This document shows positions 45,940 to 55,815 of a stretch of DNA of 64,000 nt, one piece after another. Origin of the DNA: Physcomitrium patens (lineage: Eukaryota; Streptophyta; Bryopsida; Funariales; Funariaceae); NCBI RefSeq assembly GCF_000002425.4, contig NC_037266.1:8225818-8289817 (forward strand), written 5' to 3'. A model generated the notes under the pieces. The model saw only the letters and a program-made list of their open reading frames with translations. It did no database searches and had not been told where the DNA came from. Each line of letters starts with the position of its first letter. Positions within the stretch are counted from its first letter, which is position 1. Position numbers and translations under genes: made by a program.

Positions 45940-46651
45940 GGGAGATCAATATCCATACCTCGCAGCGATTGGAGCACTTTTGTATTTAACTACATCTACA
46001 AGACTTGATATTACATTTGCAGTTAGTGTTCTTGCAAGACATAGTGCACGTCCAACACTATGATATTGGAATGGCATCAAACATTTATTACATTATTTAA
46101 AAGATATTGAAGTCTTGGGATTATACTACACACAATCCGCAAATCCAAAATTGATTAGATATTGTGATGCAGGATATAAATCTGATACTACAATAGCTAA
46201 ATCTCAAACAGGATATGTATTTTTAAGACACGGAGTTGCAATATCATAGAAATTAGTGAAACAAACAATAATTGTAACTTCATCCAACCATGCAAAAATT
46301 ATTGCTTTACATGAAGCATCTCGAGAATGTATTTAGTTGCGATTAATTGATAAATTCATTCAAACAACCTGTGGATTTTCATATCATGATTCTCCAACTA
46401 TCTTGCATGAAGATAATAGTGCTTGTATTGCTCAGGTGCAAGTTGGTTTCATTAAAGGTAATAGGACAAAGCATATTGATCCAAAGTATTTTAGTTATAT
46501 CCATGACTTGATTACTGATCAAGCACTTATAATTAAGAAAATTGAATCTACAAATAACCTTGCTGATCTCTTCACCAAAGCTCTTCCATTATGCAACCAT
46601 CATCGACTTACTTATGGCATTAGTATGCGACAACTTGTTTTTCTTGAATAA
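45940..46651 (+). pseudogene. Copia-B RNase H and polyprotein end
   Basis: It reads YPYLAAIGALLYLTTSTRLDI and FAVSVLARHSARP, LLHYLKDIEVLGLYY, YCDAGYKSD, QTGYVFLRHGVAIS-stop (TAG at 46247-46249), SSNHAKIIALHEASRECI-stop (TAG at 46334-46336), then HEDNSACIAQVQVGFIKGNR, KHIDPKYF and NNLADLFTKALP, ending at a stop at 46,649-46,651. Both internal TAG codons are at positions normally holding Trp. The right LTR begins about 210 bases later, after a purine tract (gcaaagaggag). Confidence 0.9.
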
Positions 46652-46861
46652 GAAAGTTAATGAGCTCTTTAAATAATTAAAGAAAATGATGTTGTACTCT
46701 TTTTCCTTCATCTATGGTTTTGTCCTTAAATACAATAAGGTTTTCCTAGATAAGGTTTTAATGAGGCAATAATTATTGATCTTGCAAGATCACAGAAAAG
46801 TATAGATTTTAATTCTATACAAATTTTATATTATGTAAATATTATGATGAGCAAAGAGGAG

Positions 46862-47133
46862 TGTTGAGATCATTAAACGTAGCTGGCACTCTCCATAATA
46901 TTTATTGTAGACTATGGTAAATACCATAGCTACAGTATTTAGAGTCTAGTGGAGAAGTAATGTTTATCCTCTCTCCTTTTTTCTTCGTGTATACGAGACA
47001 CAACTAGATCAATAGATTTTTATGTATGAAGCTCTCTCTCCTTAGAAACCGTCTTGTGTGTATGACTTACTACTACTCTTGTATGTGTGTATGACTTACT
47101 ATTATTCTTGTGTCTTTCTAAACATTCTCAACA
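46862..47133 (+). repeat. Copia-B right LTR
   Basis: It starts TGTTGAGATC right after a polypurine tract and ends CTCAACA, giving TGTTGAG/CTCAACA terminal inverted repeats. It contains a short palindrome (ctatggta..taccatag, 46,914-46,931). It matches the partial left LTR. Confidence 0.85.
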
Positions 47134-47263
47134 CATTGCATGCAATAAGGAACTTTGATTCTATTCAAGCCTAAGTTTTTCATGTATAGTTCTATTTGCA
47201 CTTACAAGTTCAACTTATTTCTTATTGGCAACTTTTTACCAAAGCTTTGAAAAAACAAAAAAA

Positions 47264-47302
<39 letters not shown>

Positions 47303-47758
47303 ATAAATAAATAAACAAATAAATAACAATAAATAACAATAAGTGTTTATTATATTTTAAAAAATCGCCTTAAAATTTTATAAAATTATATAATATTTAT
47401 AAAAATTATTTATATAAAATATTTGAATTATAAAATTATATAAGAAAATTGGATATGACACATAGAGATCAAGAAGCCTTCTAATTGGTTGTAAAAAAGA
47501 GAACATGAGGAAATGTAAATGTAATTTATCTCAAAGTTCTTTTAATTAGTTATTTAAGTTATAGTTTAATTTAGTTATTTAAGTTGTAGTAAATAAAAAT
47601 TGTGTTTGGCAATTGCAATGAAGAAATATAAATGGTTTCGTTGTTATGCATATATACTCTTTTTCTTTTTTCATTTTTTCTTGGTCAACATTTCTTTAGG
47701 AGTGGTCAATTTTTTTAACTTTTACAACTTTTTTGTGGCCAACGGCATAGGTTTCGAC

Positions 47759-47796
<38 letters not shown>

Positions 47797-47900
47797 ATAC
47801 GTAAACAAATAAATCAAAACCATTATTAAAACCAAAAACAAAACACCATTTCTCTTGTATCTACTTCTTGTTGTATTTTTCGTTTTTTTTCATTTGTTTC
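47134..47900. other. Spacer with a 35-base A run and a (TA)n microsatellite
   Basis: After Copia-B there are about 130 bases of ordinary sequence, an A run at 47,265-47,299 followed by an A-rich caaataaataa stretch, then AT-rich DNA and a (TA)n run at 47,761-47,792. The A run may be the tail of a retroposed transcript, but I recognise no LINE or SINE body upstream of it. No gene is seen. Confidence 0.5.
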
Positions 47901-48285
47901 TTTATTCACTATTTTGTCAAACTCTTCAATAATTGTAGCACAATCATGTGAACGTGTCATTCATGGCACAGCGGCCAACACAGAGCGAGAGTTTTTGCTT
48001 CGCACATCCCCAGCATGCAAGCAAGCAAGCAATGCTACAATCAACAAACAAAGTCCCTGTCTACGAAGTCAACCCCACAAAATGAAAAATGCGACAAAAT
48101 AAGTCCACCATTAAAGTGCAACGACAAAGAAAGGTCAGAGCACTGTGTAAAACTGTAAACTTCTCCGCCTCAACAACACTTTAAAAAAGCTTTACTCGTC
48201 TCCTTTTGGCGTTGCAGCTGCGCACCAACCTCCAAATCAGCAGTCGTAGCAGTAGCACTAAAGCTTCGAAGGTCAAGTCTGCGAA

Positions 48286-48426
48286 ATGGAAAGTTCCCGA
48301 GTGGAGCAGTTGATCTGTTTCACAGAGCCAAAAAACATTTTCATGCTAGTTTGGAAAATGGGTCGTGTCCTGGCAGATTGCTACAGTGCCCTGTGGTGCC
48401 AGCCGAGGAGGAACAGATTCTTCTAG
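48286..48426 (+). CDS. Short open frame of 46 codons, function unknown
   Basis: An ATG in fair context (gcgaaATGGAA) begins MESSRVEQLICFTEPKNIFM and runs 46 codons to a TAG. The middle is moderately hydrophobic (FMLVWKMGRVLADCYSALW) and the end is basic (QPRRNRFF). It is the first gene-like sequence to the right of the retrotransposon block. A - strand frame (48,341-49,117) overlaps its end. No family is recognised; it may be a small protein, an upstream open frame in a longer transcript, or chance. Confidence 0.2.
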   Translation: MESSRVEQLICFTEPKNIFMLVWKMGRVLADCYSALWCQPRRNRFF

Positions 48427-49310
48427 CGGGGAAAATGAAAGGAAATACAGAAGCAAAAATAGAAAAAAAGGTAAAGGATAGGGAACTTGGGCGAGACGTA
48501 ATTCGCCTGAAAATTTTGGGCTGAGACGATGGGTGCCTGGCGTAAAGAGTGGGTTCTGGTGGCGTCGTTGCAGAAGTGGGTGACTCGCTTCGAGAGGTGT
48601 ATGAGATCTTTTGGTTTGACGCAGAAGTTGCAGCAAGCCTGCGACTGGGGTCTGCACGGCATCCATTGTCCACCATACTCTTGACTCGTTCATCAACTGC
48701 GACGTTGGTTTTCTCGGCAGGTCCGTCACCTGCCTCTACCATTTTGAAGGAATCTATTTTTTGCTTCCAGGAGTTCCAGGAGTTTGATGATTTTGTGGTG
48801 GATTGTAGATATGGTGCTAGGTGGGGCAGAATTTGGAGTTGTTTGAGAGAGAGAGTGAGAAAGAGAGAGAGAGTGAGGGCTTGCGAGAGGTGGTGTAGTA
48901 GTTGTAAAGCTTTCGTGAGCGTTGGGTTTTGTGTTTCGGGTGCGAGCACATGTTCGAGTTGTAAATTTGCGAGGTTTCGATGTTTTGAGTACGTGGGTTG
49001 GATTGGCGATGGATGTGTGGTGGTTGTGGTGTCGTTGAGTGACTTGATTCTAGGAGAGCGCGTGATCTCAGCAATCAGTGTCGCAGTGGCCTCAGTTGGA
49101 AATGAAAGTGGAGACATTCCTGGTTCTTGAGGGTCTTGGTGTTTGTTGCGCGATTTTTGTTCTCGATCGTACGCACAATACGAGGCAGATCAGGTTTGAG
49201 TTTTATCGTGCCTCGGTGGCTGCCCATAGGGTCAATCGTGGCTGCATCCTGGAATTTTAATCCGAGGGAATGCACAGCCCCTGCCCCCCTTCTCATAGGA
49301 TACAAGCCAC
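48340..49310. other. Gene-like island with long overlapping frames on both strands
   Basis: Between 48,341 and 49,305 both strands are open: 193 codons on + (48,549-49,130) and 258 codons on - (48,341-49,117), with further frames. On the - strand a CT-rich run (plus-strand GA run at 48,845-48,880) lies upstream of an ATG in good context (caaaATGG at 48742-48740) that starts MVEAGDGPAEKTNVAVDERV, which would make a leader plus 134-codon reading. On + the frame is rich in Cys, Val and Arg with no domain. I favour a transcription unit on the - strand starting near 49.1 kb but cannot exclude the other strand, and no product is recognised. Confidence 0.3.
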
Positions 49311-49885
49311 CTGAATTCGGTGTTTCCTCTTAAAGGTTTAAATTTCAAGAACGGAACTGGTCTTCTCTGAAAGGGGGAGTTCGTGACCTAAGAGTCAGTT
49401 GTCCGGCTCTCAAAATTGGTTTGTGCAGCAAATTCCTTATAAATTGTTTAAGCCGTTTTGTGATCCACGAGGGGAAACGCTACAGGTTATGAATTTCTGT
49501 ATAGAGAAGGTATTTGATAGGTCTTTGAGGAATTTGTTATGATGCTGCAGTGGGTAGCGGATTGCCGATGTGAGAACCACCAATAATGTCAGGGGTTTTA
49601 CATTACTGGGCCAGTTGCGGAGAATTGAAACCCCTGAATGTTGTGTCGCCATGAACTTATTGAAGCGATTCAAGCTCCAGTCATCTGGTCTGTTAGTCGT
49701 ACTTATGAAGAAACCCTAAAAGAGATGACCATCTGGATCTTCAACCATCATCACCTTTGACATGCTTCACATAAATGCTTCTCAGAGATGGTGCTTCCTA
49801 TGTCAGAGCTCTGGTACAAATAAGCTCACGTTCAGGTTTTCTCTGACGCAATACTATGATATGTCAGGTTGGGGTATTGAAGACT

Positions 49886-50137
49886 ATGGCGTCCAACGTA
49901 TGGCAAAATTTGATGGCTGTGACCTTTTCAGGTCTTAAGCCCTACGTGGAGGCAGGCGCAGGGTGGCTGGCGCAAGTGATGGAGGCCATGAGAGTGCTGA
50001 TGATGGTGCACAAGCCCACGAGGCAAGGCGTGAAAACATCCGCTCACGTCACTCATAAAATTAAAATGGCTAGTGTGCAGATGTCTATGGACGAGGTGTC
50101 AAAAACTTATAAAATCACTCCAATTCGAAGACTGTAA
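49886..50137 (+). CDS. Candidate small protein or exon, 83 codons
   Basis: From the ATG at 49,886 the frame reads MASNVWQNLMAVTFSGLKPY and continues with an amphipathic WLAQVMEAMRVLMMVHKPTR stretch and a basic C-terminus to a stop at 50,135-50,137. The frame opens ten codons earlier at 49,856, but this ATG (gactATGGCG) has the better context. Codon composition is gene-like and richer in GC than the flanks. No known domain, so the product is unknown. It could also be one exon of a longer gene beginning near 48.2 kb. Confidence 0.3.
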   Translation: MASNVWQNLMAVTFSGLKPYVEAGAGWLAQVMEAMRVLMMVHKPTRQGVKTSAHVTHKIKMASVQMSMDEVSKTYKITPIRRL

Positions 50138-51677
50138 CAGATAACCTTGAGGACTCGTGTATAGAAGAAGTAAATTTGCACTAGAGGTCGCGAAAGGATT
50201 ACCGAATTGGTTACTTCTCGTTTTCTGTACAAACCAAACGATTTATGCACTTGGTTTTAATCGGGAATCCTGAGTGGGTGCCGGTATTCACCGGATTTGT
50301 ATCCCATTTAGCATGTACAGTTTTGTGACTATTAAGGCCTCCTTTATCAAGGTCTTTCTGATCAATACTTTCTCATGAGATCAAATGTTTCATTCTGTTT
50401 CATATATTCTTGCTGCATTTTCTAGTGCTTGACAACGAATGCTCATATCTCCAGATTAGTTGGGACCTCGTCTTCTTATTGCCGTTCTCATTGTCTTTTC
50501 CGACTTCAGCAGTAAGGAGTATTTACAATGGAACTAAATGGGACTAAAAGTTATGTGATTCAGTAACCTTTTCAATCTAGAACGACTGCATAGCGTACGT
50601 GTGATGGCATTTTAATGCATGGTCCATTAGGAAACATCTTATCATGTTCGGAATTTTAACACTATATTTGAAAACACTCAATTACCCGAGTTCATGGGAG
50701 AGTCCACCCAATTCTGAACTCCTGAAGTGGTGGAGGCAGGAAAAACTGGGTGTTACAACGTCTAAATTTGAAGTTGATGATTACCAAAATCCCTGCACAA
50801 CGTATCAATACGGGATTTGTGATAAATTTTATACAATATTATTAGCCACCGCCTCCAGAGCATACAGACCAACATCTGAAAGTCTCACAAAATCAATTAT
50901 TCTTTGTATTGAGCTCACTGAGTGTTGAATTAGAAGAAAGAATTAAATGGAGCATACAACTCATACAAGTTTCGCAAGTAAAACGATTATAAACTGCCAT
51001 GAGATGAACAATTGCAATCTTACGCGTTCATCAGCCCCAAAAAGAAGTCTCTACCCTTTCACAAAATCGTTTTTTAAACACTACGTTGAAGCTGTAAAAC
51101 ACAGTTGAAGAGTATGGTTCACATAAACATGGATCACACAGAGTCAAGTTTTGGCACACACAAGTTGTGCGGTTGCATTTATTCAATCTGCGTAGCGAAT
51201 TAAGCTGGAGTGAAGCATACCACCTCCACAGCATCACTGTCGAGGTTGACACACCTATTCATTTAATGGCTATATATTACAAGTATGGTAAAATTTCGCT
51301 CACGAATTATACACTCTAAAATTGATGCCATCAACTTTGATCACTAGATTATCTAATGAACAAGTCCCTCGAGAAGGTTCCACTCTCAAAGTTCACTGTT
51401 TGTACACTCATTTGATTCTCCTGAGGGGAAAGGATCTGATCTGATCCACCGATTTAGACGTACATCAGCTCTGAACAGTAGATTTCAGGGTGATATAGGA
51501 AAAAGATCGGGAATCACGAGCTGAGATACTCGCAACTAGCATAAGTATAGGTGGCTATCACCTTCATCCACAAGGTCCAGGCATCAGCCCAGCAGCGCAG
51601 GTGATGCGTTGGTGCGGTGATTTGCCAGAGCAATTCCATGTTTCCACTTAATGCCCATTAGGGGAATCCTGCATCTC
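50138..51677. other. Intergenic sequence between the candidate small gene and AGPase
   Basis: About 1.5 kb with no retroelement features. The 3' untranslated region of the - strand AGPase gene must lie in the right part. A + frame at 50,644-50,928 (94 codons) and a - frame at 51,031-51,252 (73 codons) show no motif. I cannot place the polyadenylation site. Confidence 0.5.
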
Positions 51678-54010
51678 TTAGATCACGGTACCGTGCTTAA
51701 TGACAGCGTTCTTGCACACTACAACAATGCCTGAACGAATGTAGAAACCTTCATTTGGTCTCGCAGCTTCAAAGACATTCTGCAATGGTCAATAAACAGA
51801 GTTAGGTCAAGTGATGCTCAAGTTGAGGAAAAGAAAAGTAAACTTAAGATAACGAAGTTGTACACAAGGAAGAAGGTTCTACTCACATCAGCATTAGTAA
51901 TGACGACGTTGCTGCCAATTCTCGCGTTCTTGTCAACAATGCAATTCCTCAACTTCGTGTTTTCACCGACACCCAAAGGGACCTTCCCTTCGGCCAACAA
52001 AGCAGCCGCCTCGGGATCGGTTTCGTAGAAGTCAGCTCCCATCACCATGGATCGCTTCACATCACAACCAGACTCCAGCCGAGATCGGACTCCGATGACA
52101 GAGTTCTCCAAGCTGCACTCCCGCAAGAAGCATCCGTGAGACACAATCGAATCCTTCACTCTACACTTCTCGATCTTGGTCGGGGGAAGGTAACGTGCGC
52201 TGGTGTAGATCGGTTTCGCGGCGTCAAAAAAGCTAAATTTAGGATTCTCGGCTGTGAGTGCCAAATTGGCATCAAAGAAAGACTTGATGGTTCCAATGTC
52301 TTCCCAGTAGCCATTAAAGAGGTGAGCTTGAACATTAAACTCCTTGGCAGCCTGGGGAATGATCTCCGAGCCGAAGTCGTTGGCGAGTGGGTACCTCCAC
52401 CTGAGGAGCTTGGCCAGCACGCTTTTCTTAAATACGTAGACGCCCATCGAAGCAATGTATGGCTTCTTCTTGGCCTCTTCGCCGGATAGGCCAAGGACGG
52501 TGGTATCCACTTGCATGGCATGTAAATCATCCCCCTTCGGCTTCTCACTGAAGTGGCGGATTTGGCCCTTTCCGTCAATTTTCATCAGGCCATAGTCGGA
52601 CGCACGGCTATCGTCTATGGGTACGCAAGAAACGGTCACATCGGCTCCAGAGTCTTTGTGCTTCTGCAGTTGACAATTGTGGAGAAAAGAAGCATGTCAG
52701 TGAAGCTCACGGAAAAGGGATTCCAGCTAACTGTTCGGAATGACCATGTCAAACTAGCAAAGAATTTACAATCGGTTCGAAATTCACACCTGCACGAAAT
52801 CCTCGTAATCCATACGGTAGAGGTGGTCCCCAGACAAAATAATGACGTCCTCAACGTCTTTGTTCTTGGCATCCTCCAGCAACCAAAGGTACTGCCTCAC
52901 TGCATCCGCGGTGCCTTCGAACCACTTGTCACCGCCAGATCCAGGCCTTTGGGCAGCTGCCAGAACCTCAACGTAGCCATCTCCGAAGTTGCAACCGTTA
53001 CCAAAGTTGTAAGTACGTGCGAGATGGCGATTGAGGGACGTAGAATTGAACTGCGTGAGAACGTAAATCTTGTTGATTCCACTGTTGATACAATTGCTCA
53101 TGGGAACATCAATCAACCGATAGCCACCTCCAAGTGGAACCTGTTCAAACCATGACCAGTATCAGAGGATCGATCTTGCCAGTAGAATCGTCGACAACAA
53201 ACCAACCCAGATCTGTCGGAGTTCAGCGTGATTGCTGATCCGCCAGCCATACATACCGTACGAATTCATACCGTACGAATTCATACCGTACGAATTCATC
53301 AAGAACTTCGTGAAAAATCACCACCTGAGCATAACGAGCAAACACTTACCGCAGGCTTCGCTCGACGAAGAGTCAGAGGATTTAATCGGGTGCCTGCGCC
53401 GCCTCCCAAAATAATAGAGAAAACCTTCGTCATGTTTACTGGCTGCTTCGGGGTTTTCTTCACCCTCTCCCGGGTAGTTTTCTCAATCTGTAACAACCAT
53501 CACAATGTATCGCACTTAATTTTTGGTGTATCACTCAGAACCCCTTCATCAGATTGGGATGAACAGACGATCAGATGGTTTCACTAACTACAATACCCTC
53601 TGCACAGATCAAATCTACGTATTTTTCCTGCTTGAGACTGAAAGGGACGCTTCTAGGTCCTTGGCTGACTTCATAATGCTATCCTGCATTAATCGCTAAC
53701 AATGCTAGATTCAACACGCACAAGGAACCAAGGGAATGGTTAAACTACTTACCAAAGCCTCCAGTGGGCGTTCAGCCAAAATGGCAGAGATATCGAGACC
53801 GCTGGACTTGGTGCGGGCAGCTGTGGGTTTCGGAGAAACATTAGACTTGAGAGCTGCACAATCGCCGCCGCACATGAACCCGGCAGACGACATCTTCTGT
53901 TCTCCCCTGAAGCCAGAGCGAAAGGGCACATCCCCGCTCAATGCCTCACAGTGAGCAGGCCTCGCTACGGTGCAGTAGCTGGTAGAAGCGAACATCCCTG
54001 CTGCTGCCAT
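51678..54010 (-). CDS. APL: ADP-glucose pyrophosphorylase large subunit, plastid (five exons)
   Basis: This enzyme makes ADP-glucose from glucose-1-phosphate and ATP, the committed step of starch synthesis, as a heterotetramer of large and small subunits in the plastid. Exons on the - strand: 54010-53753, 53487-53350, 53140-52790, 52663-51887, 51779-51678; all introns start GT, end AG and are phase 0, giving 541 residues. Residues 1 to about 75 are Ala/Ser-rich with few acidic residues, a likely transit peptide. The nucleotide loop is [19 protein letters not shown] across exon 2, with the catalytic-type Arg and Lys present. Then [19 protein letters not shown], the catalytic Asp in [12 protein letters not shown], the substrate Lys in FSEKPKG, a YWEDIGT segment, and the C-terminal beta-helix repeats ending [26 protein letters not shown]. 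The ending [20 protein letters not shown] fits the large rather than the small subunit. Start: first ATG of an open exon with the transit peptide. Confidence 0.95.
53252..53296. repeat. Three perfect 15-bp tandem copies in AGPase intron 2
   Basis: The unit cataccgtacgaatt occurs three times without change inside intron 2 (53141-53349). Each unit contains the palindromes CGTACG and, across the junction, GAATTC. On the + strand it yields an artificial protein repeat. It lies between the donor and the acceptor and touches neither. Confidence 0.95.
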
Positions 54011-54850
54011 TTATACAAGAAAACTCCTCCCTTGAGCAAGAGTCGCGCAAGTTTCGCTACTTTGACGACAATTAAAGTCGGTCTGCTTTACAATCACCAC
54101 AAATCTGTACAAATTCCAGGATCAAGCGCCCATTAAGAAACCTAAGAGTTCATGCTTCGATCACAGATTTTCAAAACCCAGATACCAGACAACCACAAGG
54201 ATACACTAATTCTCTGCAACTGCGAAAGTGCTGATTGCAGCAAGCTTTTGCACAGTGCCACTGCACAGAATCCTCTACTTCAAACCCCGATCACCGTCCA
54301 TACATGCATTGACGCCCGATTTGCAGCAACCTAACTTTATCGCCAATGTTGGACTAGAGGGGCACTCGTCGCTCAAGTAAACCAAGTATTGCAAGCTACT
54401 CAAGAAGCACACGAGAAACACAACACTGCAGCTGCAATACCGCCAAAAAATGCGTTTGCTTCAAAATCCGCGCAACAACTTCATCGCACAACATTCAGCG
54501 AAAACGCACCTCAGAAATCCGAAAGCTGGCGCAAGCAATCTGAACGAAGAACTACGCCGCTACTACAGCTCTCAATGCAACAGCACTTTCAAACAGTAAT
54601 GTTGGTCAGGGCAGGGAACAGCTGCCAGTATTTCTCTTAGCCTTCCAGACCCTCTGCGATCGACAATCTCGTCCTCGTCTTACGACTGAGGCGACAGTGT
54701 TCACTTGTGCAGAATGCAAATATTCACTCACGGTACCACTTCAATATGCTTCGCTAAGGCTACCAGTTGGATCCGAGTGACAGTCTTGAAATGTCCGCAA
54801 CTGTCACTTAAGGTCCTATAAATATGCAAACCCAGCAACTAGCAGGTATG
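54011..54850. promoter_or_regulatory. AGPase upstream region with a divergent TATA box
   Basis: The promoter and leader of the - strand AGPase gene should lie in this non-coding, moderately GC-rich stretch. At 54817-54823 is a consensus TATA box pointing the other way (CTATAAATA on the + strand), which suggests a divergent + strand transcript starting near 54,850. Short frames at 54,152-54,640 have no recognisable content. That the region serves as a shared promoter is inference. Confidence 0.35.
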
Positions 54851-54855
54851 AAGCA

Positions 54856-55196
54856 GTGCTGTGGGACCTCGTAAGGCTCCAAAATCCGCCTCCCTCGGCC
54901 GTCGACTCCCTCCGCCTCTCTCAACTCTCCATACCTCAGGATTCACGCGTATTTTCAAAGCCGTATCCAGCACCGTTCATTTTGCATTTCCACCATTTTC
55001 CGGCTTATTCCTCGAAATTCTCCATCAGTGCCTGGGTATTCCGCCTCCCTGCGCAGTCAAAATTCCCTTCTCACATCTAGCTGTTCCAAGCAACATGTAC
55101 TATACATCCCTCGGTACATTCTGCACCTTAAAGGTCGATGAGAACCATCCTTCCCTCTCGACGCCTCACCTGCATGTCAAGACAAAGCATTTTTAA
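54856..55196 (+). other. CT-rich sequence downstream of the divergent TATA box
   Basis: About 30-40 bases after the TATA box the + strand becomes rich in C and T (ctccctccgcctctctc), like a plant 5' leader. Two overlapping frames (74 codons at 54,856-55,080; 111 codons at 54,861-55,196) are open, but their Pro/Ser/Phe-rich content looks like translated leader. No downstream coding exon is secure. Confidence 0.25.
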
Positions 55197-55509
55197 GTAA
55201 TCCTGAGGGAGGGTTACCAAATTTGCAATCGTAGCTCCGCAGTTGCACAGATCGACGCTGCTTGAGCTTTACGATCTCTCCAGGTATGCTCGTGGATGAA
55301 CGTGGTCAAGGTTGCGAAAATGTCATATGTTTTTCACGTATTACTATCTCTCCAGTTGGGAATACCAAAAATAAATAAATAAACAAAACAAAACCATCAA
55401 TTCTTACATTACAGTGCAACGGAAGAACGGAATAACCCTTGCTCCTGAATCTGTAGAAGATTCTACACAGCTCCACCGGCAGGGCTAGAAGATTCCGACG
55501 TGGCGATTC

Positions 55510-55815
55510 ATGTCAATGGTATCGTGTAACCCAGATAATTTTGCTTCCGTAAATAGACGAGATGTGAATCCGACCAGTACCAAAATCGAAGTCGAAAGCG
55601 GGGCACCAGCAACCACGCAGCCCCACTTTGGCGCAGACGTTCATAGGCCTCTGAATACCAGGCAGATGAATGAATGGTACGGCTTCGTTCTCTCCGTGGA
55701 CAAAATATTTCCTCCGAAGTACGCTCATTCGTTACTTGGCTTGCGCAATATGCTGGCTGGAGACAAGACAAACTTATTCTTCCGTGCGGCTTCGGAACGA
55801 GCCTACTCGAAGTAG
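55510..55815 (+). CDS. Candidate open frame of 101 codons, function unknown
   Basis: The frame starts MSMVSCNPDNFASVNRRDVN and ends ASERAYSK-stop. It overlaps other open frames: 110 codons on + (55,670-56,002) and 87 and 71 codons on -. The composition is gene-like, but no domain is recognised. If the divergent transcript from 54,850 is real, this could be its first coding exon. The - strand reading is equally possible. Confidence 0.2.
   Translation: MSMVSCNPDNFASVNRRDVNPTSTKIEVESGAPATTQPHFGADVHRPLNTRQMNEWYGFVLSVDKIFPPKYAHSLLGLRNMLAGDKTNLFFRAASERAYSK

Larger units (their letters stand above)
38766..47133 (+). mobile_element. Copia-B: dead Copia element, split by Copia-C
   Basis: A right LTR at 46862-47133 (TGTTGAGATC ... 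CTCAACA) and its partial left counterpart ending at 38,960 bracket a + strand Copia interior. The primer site after the left LTR (cgttattagcgcga) is the TTATCAGCACGA-like type found in several plant Copia elements. The interior starts with a GC-rich leader, is interrupted by the antisense Copia-C, and resumes at about 42,730 with zinc knuckle, protease, integrase, reverse transcriptase and RNase H. Many stops and an integrase frameshift inactivate it. The left LTR lacks its first part, so no target duplication can be checked. Confidence 0.8.

Noticed and set aside
27265..47133. Endogenous pararetrovirus
   Set aside because: LTRs, target duplications and integrase domains are present, and there is no movement or coat protein; domain order is that of Gypsy and Copia retrotransposons.
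52136..52578. Further open frames inside AGPase exon 4 (117 and 140 codons)
   Set aside because: They are alternative readings of the long AGPase exon and have no domain of their own.
52553..53155. 200-codon + strand open frame
   Set aside because: It lies antisense across AGPase exon 3, intron 3 and part of exon 4, whose protein and splice sites on the - strand are unmistakable; it is a shadow of GC-rich coding sequence.
53228..53587. 119-codon + frame with an IHTVR repeat
   Set aside because: The protein repeat is only the translation of the 15-bp intronic tandem array, and the rest is antisense to AGPase exon 2.
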